DNA of 64,000 nt from Cytophaga sp. FL35 (GTDB taxonomy: Bacteria; Bacteroidota; Bacteroidia; Flavobacteriales; Flavobacteriaceae): positions 1 to 64,000 of the forward strand of contig NZ_JACSOH010000001.1 of NCBI RefSeq assembly GCF_014349235.1, given 5' to 3'. The stretch's first letter is position 1, and every line of letters starts with the position of its first letter. Below are positions 37,301-43,923 of this stretch, piece by piece. The translations under genes and the position numbers were made by a program. Under the pieces are notes generated by a model. It ran no database searches, was not told where the DNA came from, and was given only the letters and a program-made list of their open reading frames with translations.

Positions 37301-37797
37301 TTACGGTGCCAAACCGAATCCGTAAAATGTTGGTTGGCAATGAAATTTTTGTCTTTGATAATAAAATCAGCTTGCGGAGTGCCTGCCGGATGCGAAAGAA
37401 ACTGGGCCCCTACCAATTTATTATACCAACCCCAGTCGTATTCCGTATCGGTTGCGGCATGAATTCCTACAAAACCGCCGCCCGCTTGAATATATCTTTC
37501 AAAGGCAGCTTCTTGCTTATGGTCGAGCACATTCATGGTTGTACTTAAGAAAACAATGGCCGAATATTGCTTTAAATTCTCTTCATTAAAAAGTTCGGCA
37601 TTTTTGGTGGTATCCACTTCAAATCCGTTTTCGGAGCCAAGCTTTTGTAGTGCTGCGATTCCATCGGGTATGGAAGCATGTTTAAAACCCATGGTCTTTG
37701 AGAAGACCAAAACTTTTGGTTGTCCTTCCCTTTTGTTGCCACAATTGGAAAGCACCAAGCCTAAGATGACCATGAGGGCCAACGTAATTTTTTTCAT
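34393..37797 (-). CDS. ThuA / sugar dehydrogenase / PKD / cytochrome c lipoprotein
   Basis: A 1134-residue lipoprotein (signal LGLVLSNC, cleavage before Cys19). Domains in order: ThuA-like class I glutaminase fold (about 26-245, GGGFVGIHAATDTEYDW); a soluble glucose/sorbosone dehydrogenase-type beta-propeller (about 265-715, CCHTGGSIAFGGDGLLYLST, YTMGHRNPYRIS); a PKD domain (about 735-815); a single-haem cytochrome c (CKACH near 876, with a methionine candidate in AAMAAHPNIT); and a C-terminal beta domain (about 960-1134) resembling a carbohydrate-binding module. It is likely anchored in the outer membrane and oxidises a sugar, passing electrons to its own haem. PQQ as cofactor is inferred from the propeller family. 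Substrate is unknown. Confidence 0.88.
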   Translation of the reverse strand: MKKITLALMVILGLVLSNCGNKREGQPKVLVFSKTMGFKHASIPDGIAALQKLGSENGFEVDTTKNAELFNEENLKQYSAIVFLSTTMNVLDHKQEAAFERYIQAGGGFVGIHAATDTEYDWGWYNKLVGAQFLSHPAGTPQADFIIKDKNFIANQHFTDSVWHRNDEIYNYKNINPDVNVIMTVDESTYEGGKNGDNHPFAWYHEYDGGRAFYTGAGHTSESYQEEAFLKHVLGGIKYAIGDNNNLDYAKVTTQIPPDSNRFSKVQLVGGEFFEPTEMAILPNHDVLIAQRRGEIMHFNAETEEMKEVAKLDVYFKTLNTPGVNAEEGLMGLQKDPDYANNHWVYVYYAPTGDKWINRLSRFKFQDGKFDMESEQVILDVDSQREICCHTGGSIAFGGDGLLYLSTGDNSTPFNEKGVKYINSGFAPLNDLPDHEQYDARRSSGNTNDLRGKILRIKVKEDGTYEIPEGNLFPEGTEKTRPEIYTMGHRNPYRISVDPKNGNLFWGEVGPDAANDSLETRGPRGYDEMNLATEAGNFGWPLFIGNNYAYRDYDYATGKSGDAFNPEKPINDSKFNTGLRELPPTKPAYIYYPYAETSLFPQVGSGGRNAMAGPTYYSDMYTDGGGLPSYYDGKTIIYEWMRGWMMAVSLFEDGTFNKMEPFASDIQLRNLIDMELGPDGRIYLLEYGSGWFSANDDSGLSYIEYNGGNRPPMIDQLIVEKHTGKLPFEVTAEVKAEDLEGDAVSYIWDLGNGETKETSEPKLSYTYEKNGEFKLSVEVKDDKGASAKSNAETIVAGNSRPELTIDLQGGNSTFFIAGTPVKYKVSVSDPDGDEDIDLNNVFVSVDYMEGLDQVNQSLGHQEVSAAVTGKALTQGMDCKACHKEAEKSIGPSYSEIAAKYIKDRGAAKYIQKKIVSGGSGVWGEAAMAAHPNITDDETRQIAAYILSLADTDKKEKSLPLEGTIVPNPSPSDNAMIITASYTDKGKNGVKPLTGVQSVALQGSTVSFKESTKAQGFSPIAFNGMDLLLLPDGEGWFALENIDLNGVSSAMVTAGWQETPKTGIEMEVRLNAPDGELLGQGSMDAPETGQPGGAIAIPLKKSLNDKAEELYFVYKPREGVATPQMAITGVKFTGK

Positions 37798-37918
37798 GTT
37801 GATGTTGAGTTTGATAGTTTAATACAATTGCTAAATGTAAGGATTCATGCCTTATTAGCCCAAGTTTTTTAATGTAAAAGGCTATTTTTAAATGTTCTAT
37901 TGAGAATCTTGCAAAACG

Positions 37919-38503
37919 ATGAAAAATATTGAAGAATTTTACTTTCCAAATGAAACCGAATGGAGAAATTGGTTGCTGGAAAACCATACAGGGTCTCAAG
38001 GCATCTATCTCATTTTTTATAAAGTTGAACATCCCAAAGAAAGTATGAGATGGGAAGAAGCGGTACAGGTGGCACTCTGCTTTGGTTGGATAGACAGTAC
38101 AGTAAAAAGTTTAGGCAATGGTAAAAGAAGGCAATATTTCTGTCCTAGAAAGCCTAAGAGCGTTTGGAGCAAGGTAAACAAAACCTATATTGAAGAATTA
38201 ATCGCCGCCGGAAAGATGCATGTTTCAGGACTTGAATCAATTAAAATTGCCAAAAAGAACGGCTCATGGTCGCAACTTGACGATGTTGAAAACGCCAAAA
38301 TACCCGGGGACTTAAAACAAGCTTTTAGCCAACATCCTAAAGCCTATAAAAATTTTAAGAATTTTACCCACAGCCAAAAAAAGAGTTACCTATACTGGCT
38401 CTTTATGGCCAAACGAGAGGCAACTAGGCAAAAGAGAATTTTAGAAATAATTCAACTAAGCTCAGAAAATATTAAGTATAGAAATACAGGCGCTTGGGGT
38501 TAA
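37919..38503 (+). CDS. YdeI/OmpD-associated family protein
   Basis: A 194-residue soluble protein. FYFPNETEWRNWLLENHTGS at the start, WEEAVQVALCFGWIDSTVK near 47 and YFCPRKPKSVWSKVNK near 73 are the conserved blocks of the YdeI/OmpD-associated family. The C-terminal part carries the helical region with KAYKNFKNFTHSQKKSYLYW and MAKREATRQKRI. The biochemical role is not established; members have been linked to envelope stress and peptide resistance in enterobacteria. It is transcribed alone between the ThuA-dehydrogenase gene and a DUF2490 gene. Confidence 0.88.
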   Translation: MKNIEEFYFPNETEWRNWLLENHTGSQGIYLIFYKVEHPKESMRWEEAVQVALCFGWIDSTVKSLGNGKRRQYFCPRKPKSVWSKVNKTYIEELIAAGKMHVSGLESIKIAKKNGSWSQLDDVENAKIPGDLKQAFSQHPKAYKNFKNFTHSQKKSYLYWLFMAKREATRQKRILEIIQLSSENIKYRNTGAWG

Positions 38504-38594
38504 AACTAGAAATTTGGTTTTCCTTAACATGATTAATTTCTCTTAACAAGGTCGATTTTCCTATTTTTAACCACTTTAAGCCTATCTGACTACT

Positions 38595-39287
38595 ATGAAA
38601 TTTAGACTACTCTTTTTACTTTTTATTTCTACCCTTCTTTTAACGGCGCAAGAAAATGGAGAAGACCAACTAGGTTCTTGGCACATGTACTTTGGTACCA
38701 ATAAATTATCAGATAAATATAGTCTTCATACCGAGGCACAGCTCAGGTATTATGAGAATGGGAAAAACTTTAATCAGCTGCTGCTTAGAACCGGAATCAA
38801 CTACCATATAAATGCCAATGCCATAGCAACCCTTGGATATGGCCATATCACTACGGACGGAACTTTTGAGGAATTCCCCGATGAGACCAATTCCATTGAA
38901 CATCGAATTTTTGAACAGTTCATTTTAAAGAATAAAGTATGGGAATTTAATTTTGAACATCGTTATCGCCTAGAACAGCGGTTTATAGATTTTGGAGATA
39001 GAAATGACACCCAGCACAGGGCAAGGTATCGCCTTCAGGTAACCCTACCTCTTACTGATACCTTTTTCTTAAACTTCTATGATGAAATATTCTTAAATCT
39101 TCAGGATGAAGTATTTGGACAGAATCGTTTGTATGGTGCTCTAGGAATTAATGTCACCCATAACCTAAGTACCCAAATTGGGTATTTAAAAAACCATTTT
39201 CCCGCAGCACATTATGACCGTTTACAAATTGGTGTTTTCTACAACCCTGATTTAAGAAAACTGTTCTCAAAAAAAGAACAAAGTTAA
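38595..39287 (+). CDS. DUF2490 family outer membrane protein
   Basis: A 230-residue protein with a signal peptide (MKFRLLFLLFISTLLLTAQ) and alternating amphipathic beta strands with aromatic girdles, such as YSLHTEAQLRYYENGKNFN and WEFNFEHRYRLEQRFI. It ends with LQIGVFYNPDLRKLFSKK rather than a terminal phenylalanine. The pattern fits DUF2490, a family of predicted outer-membrane beta-barrels of about 12 strands common in Bacteroidota. Function is unknown. It precedes the yceI gene by 78 bp, where a separate promoter is seen. Confidence 0.82.
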   Translation: MKFRLLFLLFISTLLLTAQENGEDQLGSWHMYFGTNKLSDKYSLHTEAQLRYYENGKNFNQLLLRTGINYHINANAIATLGYGHITTDGTFEEFPDETNSIEHRIFEQFILKNKVWEFNFEHRYRLEQRFIDFGDRNDTQHRARYRLQVTLPLTDTFFLNFYDEIFLNLQDEVFGQNRLYGALGINVTHNLSTQIGYLKNHFPAAHYDRLQIGVFYNPDLRKLFSKKEQS

Positions 39288-39310
39288 TATAAGAATTAAA
39301 TGACCTCTTC

Positions 39311-39342
39311 TTTGTTATCCCTTTTTTATATAGCTAAATTTG
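39311..39342 (+). promoter_or_regulatory. Consensus Bacteroidota promoter of yceI
   Basis: TTTG (39311-39314), 20 nt spacing, then TAAATTTG (39335-39342): a full match to the -33/-7 consensus. The implied start is about 15-20 bp before the yceI ATG. Confidence 0.72.
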
Positions 39343-39365
39343 GCAACAACTAAATCCTGAATACA

Positions 39366-40007
39366 ATGAAACAATTAACATCTATTGCGGTTTGCATTAT
39401 ACTACTATTCACTGTGAGCTGTAAGGAAACCAAAAAAGAAGAAAAGGTAAACGCCGAGGTGGAGGTAGAAACCTCCACCGAACAGTATAGGCTGGTACAA
39501 GACTCTGTAAAAGTAAGTTTCACGGCTTATAAAACCACAGAAAAACTACCTGTAGGAGGTCAATTTAAGGAAATAAAAATCACTAATTCCAATGGTGGAG
39601 CAACCCCTTTAGAAACATTGAATGGAGTTGAATTTAGTATTCCGGTCAGCAGTCTTTTTACCAATGACGCTACGGGCACAAGAGACCCTAAGATTTTGGA
39701 ATTCTTCTTTGGAGCCATGAATGACACTGAATTGATTTCTGGGGTTTTTAATGTTAGTGAAAATGGTGAAAGCTCCATAGACGTAACACTAAATGGCGAA
39801 ACTTCCACCATTCCTTTAACACAAAAGAAAGTTTCTGAAACAGCTTTAGCCTTTGATGGCGTCATGAATTTGGAAAACTGGGATGCACTTGCAGCCGTAT
39901 CCTCCATTAATAAAGCCTGTGAAGCTTTACATACCGGAAAAGATGGCGTAAGTAAAACTTGGAGTGAAGTGGCCGTGCACGCTGAAGTGTTGGTAGAAAA
40001 AAAGTAA
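39366..40007 (+). CDS. YceI family lipoprotein
   Basis: A 213-residue lipoprotein: the signal ends LLFTVSC with the lipidated cysteine near residue 19, followed by KETKKEEK. The mature part is a YceI-type lipocalin-like beta barrel: VKVSFTAYKTTEKLPVGGQF near 48 and the segment FEIPVSSLFT-like VEFSIPVSSLFTNDATG near 86. YceI proteins bind long isoprenoid or other hydrophobic ligands in the periplasm. It lies just upstream of a Cu/Zn superoxide dismutase gene that starts its mature protein with the same six residues (CKETKK). A stress-protection role is suggested by this neighbour. Confidence 0.88.
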   Translation: MKQLTSIAVCIILLFTVSCKETKKEEKVNAEVEVETSTEQYRLVQDSVKVSFTAYKTTEKLPVGGQFKEIKITNSNGGATPLETLNGVEFSIPVSSLFTNDATGTRDPKILEFFFGAMNDTELISGVFNVSENGESSIDVTLNGETSTIPLTQKKVSETALAFDGVMNLENWDALAAVSSINKACEALHTGKDGVSKTWSEVAVHAEVLVEKK

Positions 40008-40040
40008 ATATATAAACACCTTCATTTACTGCTTTTGGTT

Positions 40041-40080
40041 AAAAAACATCCTTAGAAAGACATTCTATGGATGTTTTTTA
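40041..40080 (+). terminator. Terminator of yceI
   Basis: AAAAAACATCC pairs with GGATGTTTTTT, and an inner TAGAA/TTCTA pair lengthens the stem. It lies 33 bp after yceI and separates it from sodC. Confidence 0.8.
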
Positions 40081-40193
40081 ATTTTCCTATCCATTTTTTA
40101 GCGCAAAGAAATCTAATCATATCTCATAAACCTTAATTATTTGAGTAGTATGATTCTAATTTTTACATTTCCTCAAATCTAAAAACTAAAACA

Positions 40194-40802
40194 ATGAAAA
40201 AGATTTATTTTACCATAGTAACTGCAAGTATATTGGCCTTTACAGGATGTAAGGAAACCAAAAAAAATGCTGATAGTGCGGTAGATTCAATGGAAAAAGA
40301 AATGGAAAACATGGAGGAGACCGCTAAAGAAATGGAGGAAAGTACCATGGACCAAACAATTACTTTAGCTATGAACTCCGCAAGTGATAGTGGCGTAAAA
40401 GGGGATGTGACCTTTACCCAGAACGGTGAAGAAGTAATGATGATGGCCAAATTTACGGGCCTGCAAGCCGGAAATCATGCAATTCACTTGCATGAAACAG
40501 CCGATTGCTCTGCTCATGATGGGAAATCTGCCGGAGGCCATTGGAACCCTACAAATGAGAAACATGGTAAATGGGGAGATCAAGAGGGCTACCATAAAGG
40601 GGATATCGGAAATTTTGTAGCAGATGAAGACGGTAATGCCAGTGTAGAATTTTCAACTGACGAATGGTGTATGGACTGTGACGATGAAACTAAGAATATA
40701 GTAGGTAGGGCCGTAATTGTACACCAAGGAAAAGACGACTTTACTTCACAACCAAGTGGCGATGCCGGAGCTAGAGTAGCCTGTACCGCTATCATTAATT
40801 AA
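40194..40802 (+). CDS. sodC: Cu/Zn superoxide dismutase, lipoprotein
   Basis: A 202-residue lipoprotein (lipobox FTGC, Cys19) with a charged helical linker (DSMEKEMENMEETAKEMEE) before the SOD domain. All metal ligands are present: copper histidines in HAIHLHE, GGHWNP (bridging) and VHQGKDD; zinc ligands in KHGKWGD and YHKGDIGN; active-site arginine in GARVACTAI. The structural disulphide pairs TADC with VAC. An extra CxxC (EWCMDC) sits where most family members have no cysteines. It converts superoxide to peroxide in the periplasm or at the outer membrane. It is followed by an ECF sigma/anti-sigma pair after a strong hairpin. Confidence 0.94.
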   Translation: MKKIYFTIVTASILAFTGCKETKKNADSAVDSMEKEMENMEETAKEMEESTMDQTITLAMNSASDSGVKGDVTFTQNGEEVMMMAKFTGLQAGNHAIHLHETADCSAHDGKSAGGHWNPTNEKHGKWGDQEGYHKGDIGNFVADEDGNASVEFSTDEWCMDCDDETKNIVGRAVIVHQGKDDFTSQPSGDAGARVACTAIIN

Positions 40803-40811
40803 TACTTGAGA

Positions 40812-40844
40812 ATGAATAAAACACCTAATAGGTGTTTTATTCAT
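40812..40844. terminator. 15-bp perfect hairpin between sodC and the ECF sigma gene
   Basis: ATGAATAAAACACCT pairs perfectly with AGGTGTTTTATTCAT around a 3-nt loop, 9 bp after the sodC stop. The T-run is interrupted (TTTTATTC), so termination may be partial. It ends 27 bp before the sigma ATG. Confidence 0.7.
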
Positions 40845-40871
40845 ATATTTAATCCCACCTTAAACTCCTAT

Positions 40872-41414
40872 ATGGATTTAGATGAATTAGTAAAACGATT
40901 CCAGAAAAAAGACGTGCTTGCTTTTGAACAATTGTATGGCATGTACTGGGAGAATATATGTGGTGCCATTAATGTTATCGTCAAGAATAAATATATGGCA
41001 GAAGAAATTTGCCAAGATGTATTTACCAAAATCTGGCACAACGCAGAGACCTATAATCCCTCAAAAGGTAGGTTTTTCACATGGACATTGAATATAGCGC
41101 GAAATGCTGCTATCGATAAAGTGCGCTCAAAATCCTTTAAAGATCAAAAGAAAAACCTTTCTGCAGACTATTTCGTAGGTATTTTGAACAGAGCGGATAC
41201 AGATGATAATCAAGATGATGCTCCTGTAGATTTAACCGCACTTAAAAAGATGGTTTTAAACCTCAAGGAAAAGTGTCTAGAAATAATTGAAATGCTCTAT
41301 TTTAAAGGGTACACCCAGAAAGAAGCATCTCAACAATTGGATATTCCTATTGGTACAGTTAAGACTAGAAATAGAAGCTGTATTTCCAAATTGAGGGAAA
41401 ATATGAATGTGTGA
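40872..41414 (+). CDS. RNA polymerase ECF sigma factor
   Basis: About 180 residues from MDLDELVKRFQKKD; an in-frame upstream ATG would place the start in the hairpin after sodC and is rejected. Region 2 has FEQLYGMYWENICGAINVIV and MAEEICQDVFTKIWHNAET, then RFFTWTLNIARNAAIDKVR. Region 4 is LKEKCLEIIEMLYFKGYTQK and LDIPIGTVKTRNRSCISKL. The stop codon TGA overlaps the anti-sigma ATG (TGATG), a coupled sigma/anti-sigma pair. Relationship to RpoE-like SigK group is suggested by the RskA-type partner. Targets are unknown; sodC and yceI are possible ones by position only. Confidence 0.93.
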   Translation: MDLDELVKRFQKKDVLAFEQLYGMYWENICGAINVIVKNKYMAEEICQDVFTKIWHNAETYNPSKGRFFTWTLNIARNAAIDKVRSKSFKDQKKNLSADYFVGILNRADTDDNQDDAPVDLTALKKMVLNLKEKCLEIIEMLYFKGYTQKEASQQLDIPIGTVKTRNRSCISKLRENMNV

Positions 41415-42217
41415 TGGAAGTAGATAAGTACATAGAATCAGGTATACTGGAACTGTATGTTGCTGGTCTTCTAAGTGAAGAGGAAAACTTTGAAGTGTAC
41501 CAGAATGCTCAAAAATATCCAGAAATCAGAAAGGAGATTTTGGAAATAGAAAAAGCAATACTGCAATTGACCAAAGCTACTTATCCAGATTTGGTTCTTA
41601 GAAAAGGGTTTGATGATATTCGCTCGAGAATAGGCATTAGGAAAGAGCCTAAAGTGGTTCAGCTACCCAAGGAGGAAAAAACAAACTGGACAGCCTATTC
41701 TGGTTGGGCAGCTGCCATATTGCTAGGACTGGGATTATTTTGGTTCTACAACCAAAATAATGAGTTACAATCAGACATAAAGGTTGTAGAACAGCAAAAT
41801 GAGGTACTAGAGCAGCAAATTTTTGAAGCTCGCGGTTCCTTGACCAATACCCAAGAACTACTTAATGATCTTAGGGATAAGGATGTGGCGGTAGTTTCCT
41901 TAGGTGGACAAGAAGTTTCACCTGAATCATTTGCGAAAGCTTATTGGAACAAAAGGGAAAACAAAGTGTTTATAGATGCACAGGGATTACCAGAACCACC
42001 GGATGGAATGGTTTACCAAGTATGGTCTCTTAAATTGGACCCTTTGACACCAACAAGTATGGGACTGTTGGAGAATTTCACTATGGATGAAAACAAAGTT
42101 TTTGTCTTGAACAATCCTAACGAAACCGAAGCTTTTGGAATTACGTTAGAGCCTGCCGGTGGTAGTGAATCTCCAACCTTGGAACAACTCTATACCTTGG
42201 GTGCGGTAACCTCCTAA
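41414..42217 (+). CDS. RskA-like anti-sigma factor
   Basis: About 267 residues. The N-terminal cytoplasmic part (SGILELYVAGLLSEEENFEVY) resembles the anti-sigma domain that holds the sigma factor. It is followed by one transmembrane helix (about 96-112, WAAAILLGLGLFWFY), a coiled coil (VVEQQNEVLEQQIFEARGS) and a C-terminal RskA domain with NKVFIDAQGLPEPPDGMVYQ and EPAGGSESPT. The start overlaps the sigma stop by one base; a GTG three bases earlier is an alternative. It should keep the ECF factor at the membrane until an envelope signal triggers release. Confidence 0.9.
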   Translation: MEVDKYIESGILELYVAGLLSEEENFEVYQNAQKYPEIRKEILEIEKAILQLTKATYPDLVLRKGFDDIRSRIGIRKEPKVVQLPKEEKTNWTAYSGWAAAILLGLGLFWFYNQNNELQSDIKVVEQQNEVLEQQIFEARGSLTNTQELLNDLRDKDVAVVSLGGQEVSPESFAKAYWNKRENKVFIDAQGLPEPPDGMVYQVWSLKLDPLTPTSMGLLENFTMDENKVFVLNNPNETEAFGITLEPAGGSESPTLEQLYTLGAVTS

Positions 42218-42237
42218 GCACCAAAATAACAACAATC

Positions 42238-42268
42238 AAAAAACCTTGGTATCATACCAAGGTTTTTT
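42238..42268. terminator. Bidirectional terminator of the sigma operon and the glycosyltransferase gene
   Basis: AAAAAACCTTGGTAT pairs perfectly with ATACCAAGGTTTTTT around a single C, a 15-bp stem with A and T runs at both sides, between the two convergent genes. Confidence 0.9.
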
Positions 42269-42272
42269 CGTT

Positions 42273-43013
42273 TTATTCGCTATAGGACAAATGTAACAAT
42301 CTGTTATGGAGCTTTTTTAGTTTTTCAGCTGGGTAGCCAGATTTGAATAAAATTACTAAAAGCAAGTTGCTTAAGTTAACACGTAAATAAGAGTTCTTCT
42401 CATATTTTCTAGCGGATACCAGCATATCGTCTTTAATAATGGTATACTTGAGATTGTACTTTTTCATACGTTTAAAAAACTCAAAATCCTCCATTAATAC
42501 CTGCGACTCGTCAAAACCGTTTAATTTTTGAAAGCGGTCTTTTTCAATAAATAGACATTGGTCACCTCCTCCTGTAAACAATCCATCTTTGGCTGTAAAG
42601 TACGCATTGATGCTCAGGAAGATACTTTTTTTATCAAACTGATATGAAAAGAACCCAGCATCAAATCCTGATGCAATAGTTTCTACAATATTCTTGACAA
42701 AGTCCTGAGGCGGTAGTACATCGGCATGCAAAAAGGCCAAAATAGAGCTTCGTGAATGATGAGCCCCCATATTCATTTGCACCGCCCTACCCTTTTCTTT
42801 TGCCCTAATCCATTTCACCTTTGGCCCAAGTTCTAGTTCTTCCGATCCATCGCAATTCAAACTTGAAAGAACAACGATTATCTCCGTAAGCAGTTCCCCT
42901 CCCTCAGTTACTAGTTTAGGTAAAAGTACTTTTAGATTGTCTTTTTCATTATGCGCAGGTATAACCACGCTTAGATTGTATCCTGTATGATAGAACTTTT
43001 TGCTAGTTTTCAA
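42273..43013 (-). CDS. Glycosyltransferase family 2, TIGR04283-like (arsenosugar type)
   Basis: A 246-residue GT-A protein: LSVVIPAHNEKDNLKVLLPK at the start, KGRAVQMNMGAHHSRSSILA near 74, FLHADVLPPQDF near 94 with HAD in the metal-binding position, GGGDQCLFIEKDRFQKLNGF near 148 and LMEDFEFFKRMKKY near 171. These motifs match the short TIGR04283 group, found in clusters for arsenosugar synthesis in flavobacteria and cyanobacteria. No membrane helix is clear. A DUF547 gene lies divergently next to it, a neighbour seen in such clusters, but the radical SAM and methyltransferase partners are not in this window. Confidence 0.8.
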   Translation of the reverse strand: MKTSKKFYHTGYNLSVVIPAHNEKDNLKVLLPKLVTEGGELLTEIIVVLSSLNCDGSEELELGPKVKWIRAKEKGRAVQMNMGAHHSRSSILAFLHADVLPPQDFVKNIVETIASGFDAGFFSYQFDKKSIFLSINAYFTAKDGLFTGGGDQCLFIEKDRFQKLNGFDESQVLMEDFEFFKRMKKYNLKYTIIKDDMLVSARKYEKNSYLRVNLSNLLLVILFKSGYPAEKLKKLHNRLLHLSYSE

Positions 43014-43124
43014 ATAGATAAATAAGGACTTATAGTTTTAAAACAGAAAGGTTAGTGTTATTCCTTCGACCAAACCATAATGTAATTTTTACGTAAATGA
43101 AGTTACAATACTTAAATTAGAAGA

Positions 43125-43913
43125 ATGAACTCTATCTTATATAAATTTCTATGCTTTTGGCTTTTTGCTATTTCAGCTGTTTGGGCCAATAACATGGATT
43201 TTTCCACCAATCAAGATACTGACTGGAACAAAGTCTCTGAAGTTTTTTTAAAAAATATTCGAGATGGAAAAAGTACGGCAGATATACGAACGCAACTTTA
43301 CAACACCACACTACAAAGACTAGAATCCTCATTGGATACGGATAGAAAAAAACTGGCATTCTGGATCAATATTTACAATGCATATATTCAAGAAATACTC
43401 TCCAAGAATCCGGAAAAATATCAGGACCGCTCTAATTTCTTTAAGGCAGAGCAAATACCTATTGCGGGAAGAATGCTTTCCTTTGAAAAAATTGAGCACG
43501 GTATCATTAGAAAATCACAATGGCCACTAGGGCTTGGACTCGTAAGAAAATGGTTTCCAAACAAATTTGAAAGAAAACTTAGAGTGGATAAAAGGGATTT
43601 TAGAATACATTTTGCCCTAAACTGTGGTGCCAAAGATTGCCCTCCAGTAGCTATTTACAGGGCTGCTGATTTAGAAAAGCAGTTAGCGAAAGGAACCGAA
43701 AATTACTTAAAAAAAACATCAGAATTCAATGAGACTACCGATGAAGTTAGGGTAACTCCTCTTTTTAGTTGGTTCAGAGGTGATTTTGGTTGTAAGCGTG
43801 GTATTAAAAAAATTCTAAAGAACCATAACGTCATTCCACATACAAAGAATATTACTTTGACCTACAAAAATTATGACTGGACGTTGGATCTTGACAATTG
43901 GACCAAACAATAA
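43125..43913 (+). CDS. DUF547 domain protein, secreted
   Basis: A 262-residue protein with a signal peptide (about 1-22, LFAISAVWA). DUF547 blocks are clear: KKLAFWINIYNAYIQEILS near 82, EKIEHGIIRKSQWPLG near 121, and FRIHFALNCGAKDCPPVAIY near 163. YNAY with the NCGAKDCP segment carries the histidine, asparagine and cysteine residues shared by the family, which is thought to resemble papain-like or transglutaminase folds. Function is unknown. It is divergent from the arsenosugar-type glycosyltransferase and converges on the Omp85-type gene with a 10-bp gap. Confidence 0.85.
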   Translation: MNSILYKFLCFWLFAISAVWANNMDFSTNQDTDWNKVSEVFLKNIRDGKSTADIRTQLYNTTLQRLESSLDTDRKKLAFWINIYNAYIQEILSKNPEKYQDRSNFFKAEQIPIAGRMLSFEKIEHGIIRKSQWPLGLGLVRKWFPNKFERKLRVDKRDFRIHFALNCGAKDCPPVAIYRAADLEKQLAKGTENYLKKTSEFNETTDEVRVTPLFSWFRGDFGCKRGIKKILKNHNVIPHTKNITLTYKNYDWTLDLDNWTKQ

Positions 43914-43923
43914 AATATTAATC

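Noticed and set aside
40806-40871. Upstream start for the second ECF sigma factor
   Set aside because: It would translate through the 15-bp hairpin after sodC; MDLDELVK aligns with sigma N termini.
43088-43097. TTTACGTAAA palindrome upstream of the DUF547 gene
   Set aside because: Ten bases of mostly AT palindrome are expected by chance in a window of this size and there is no second copy nearby.
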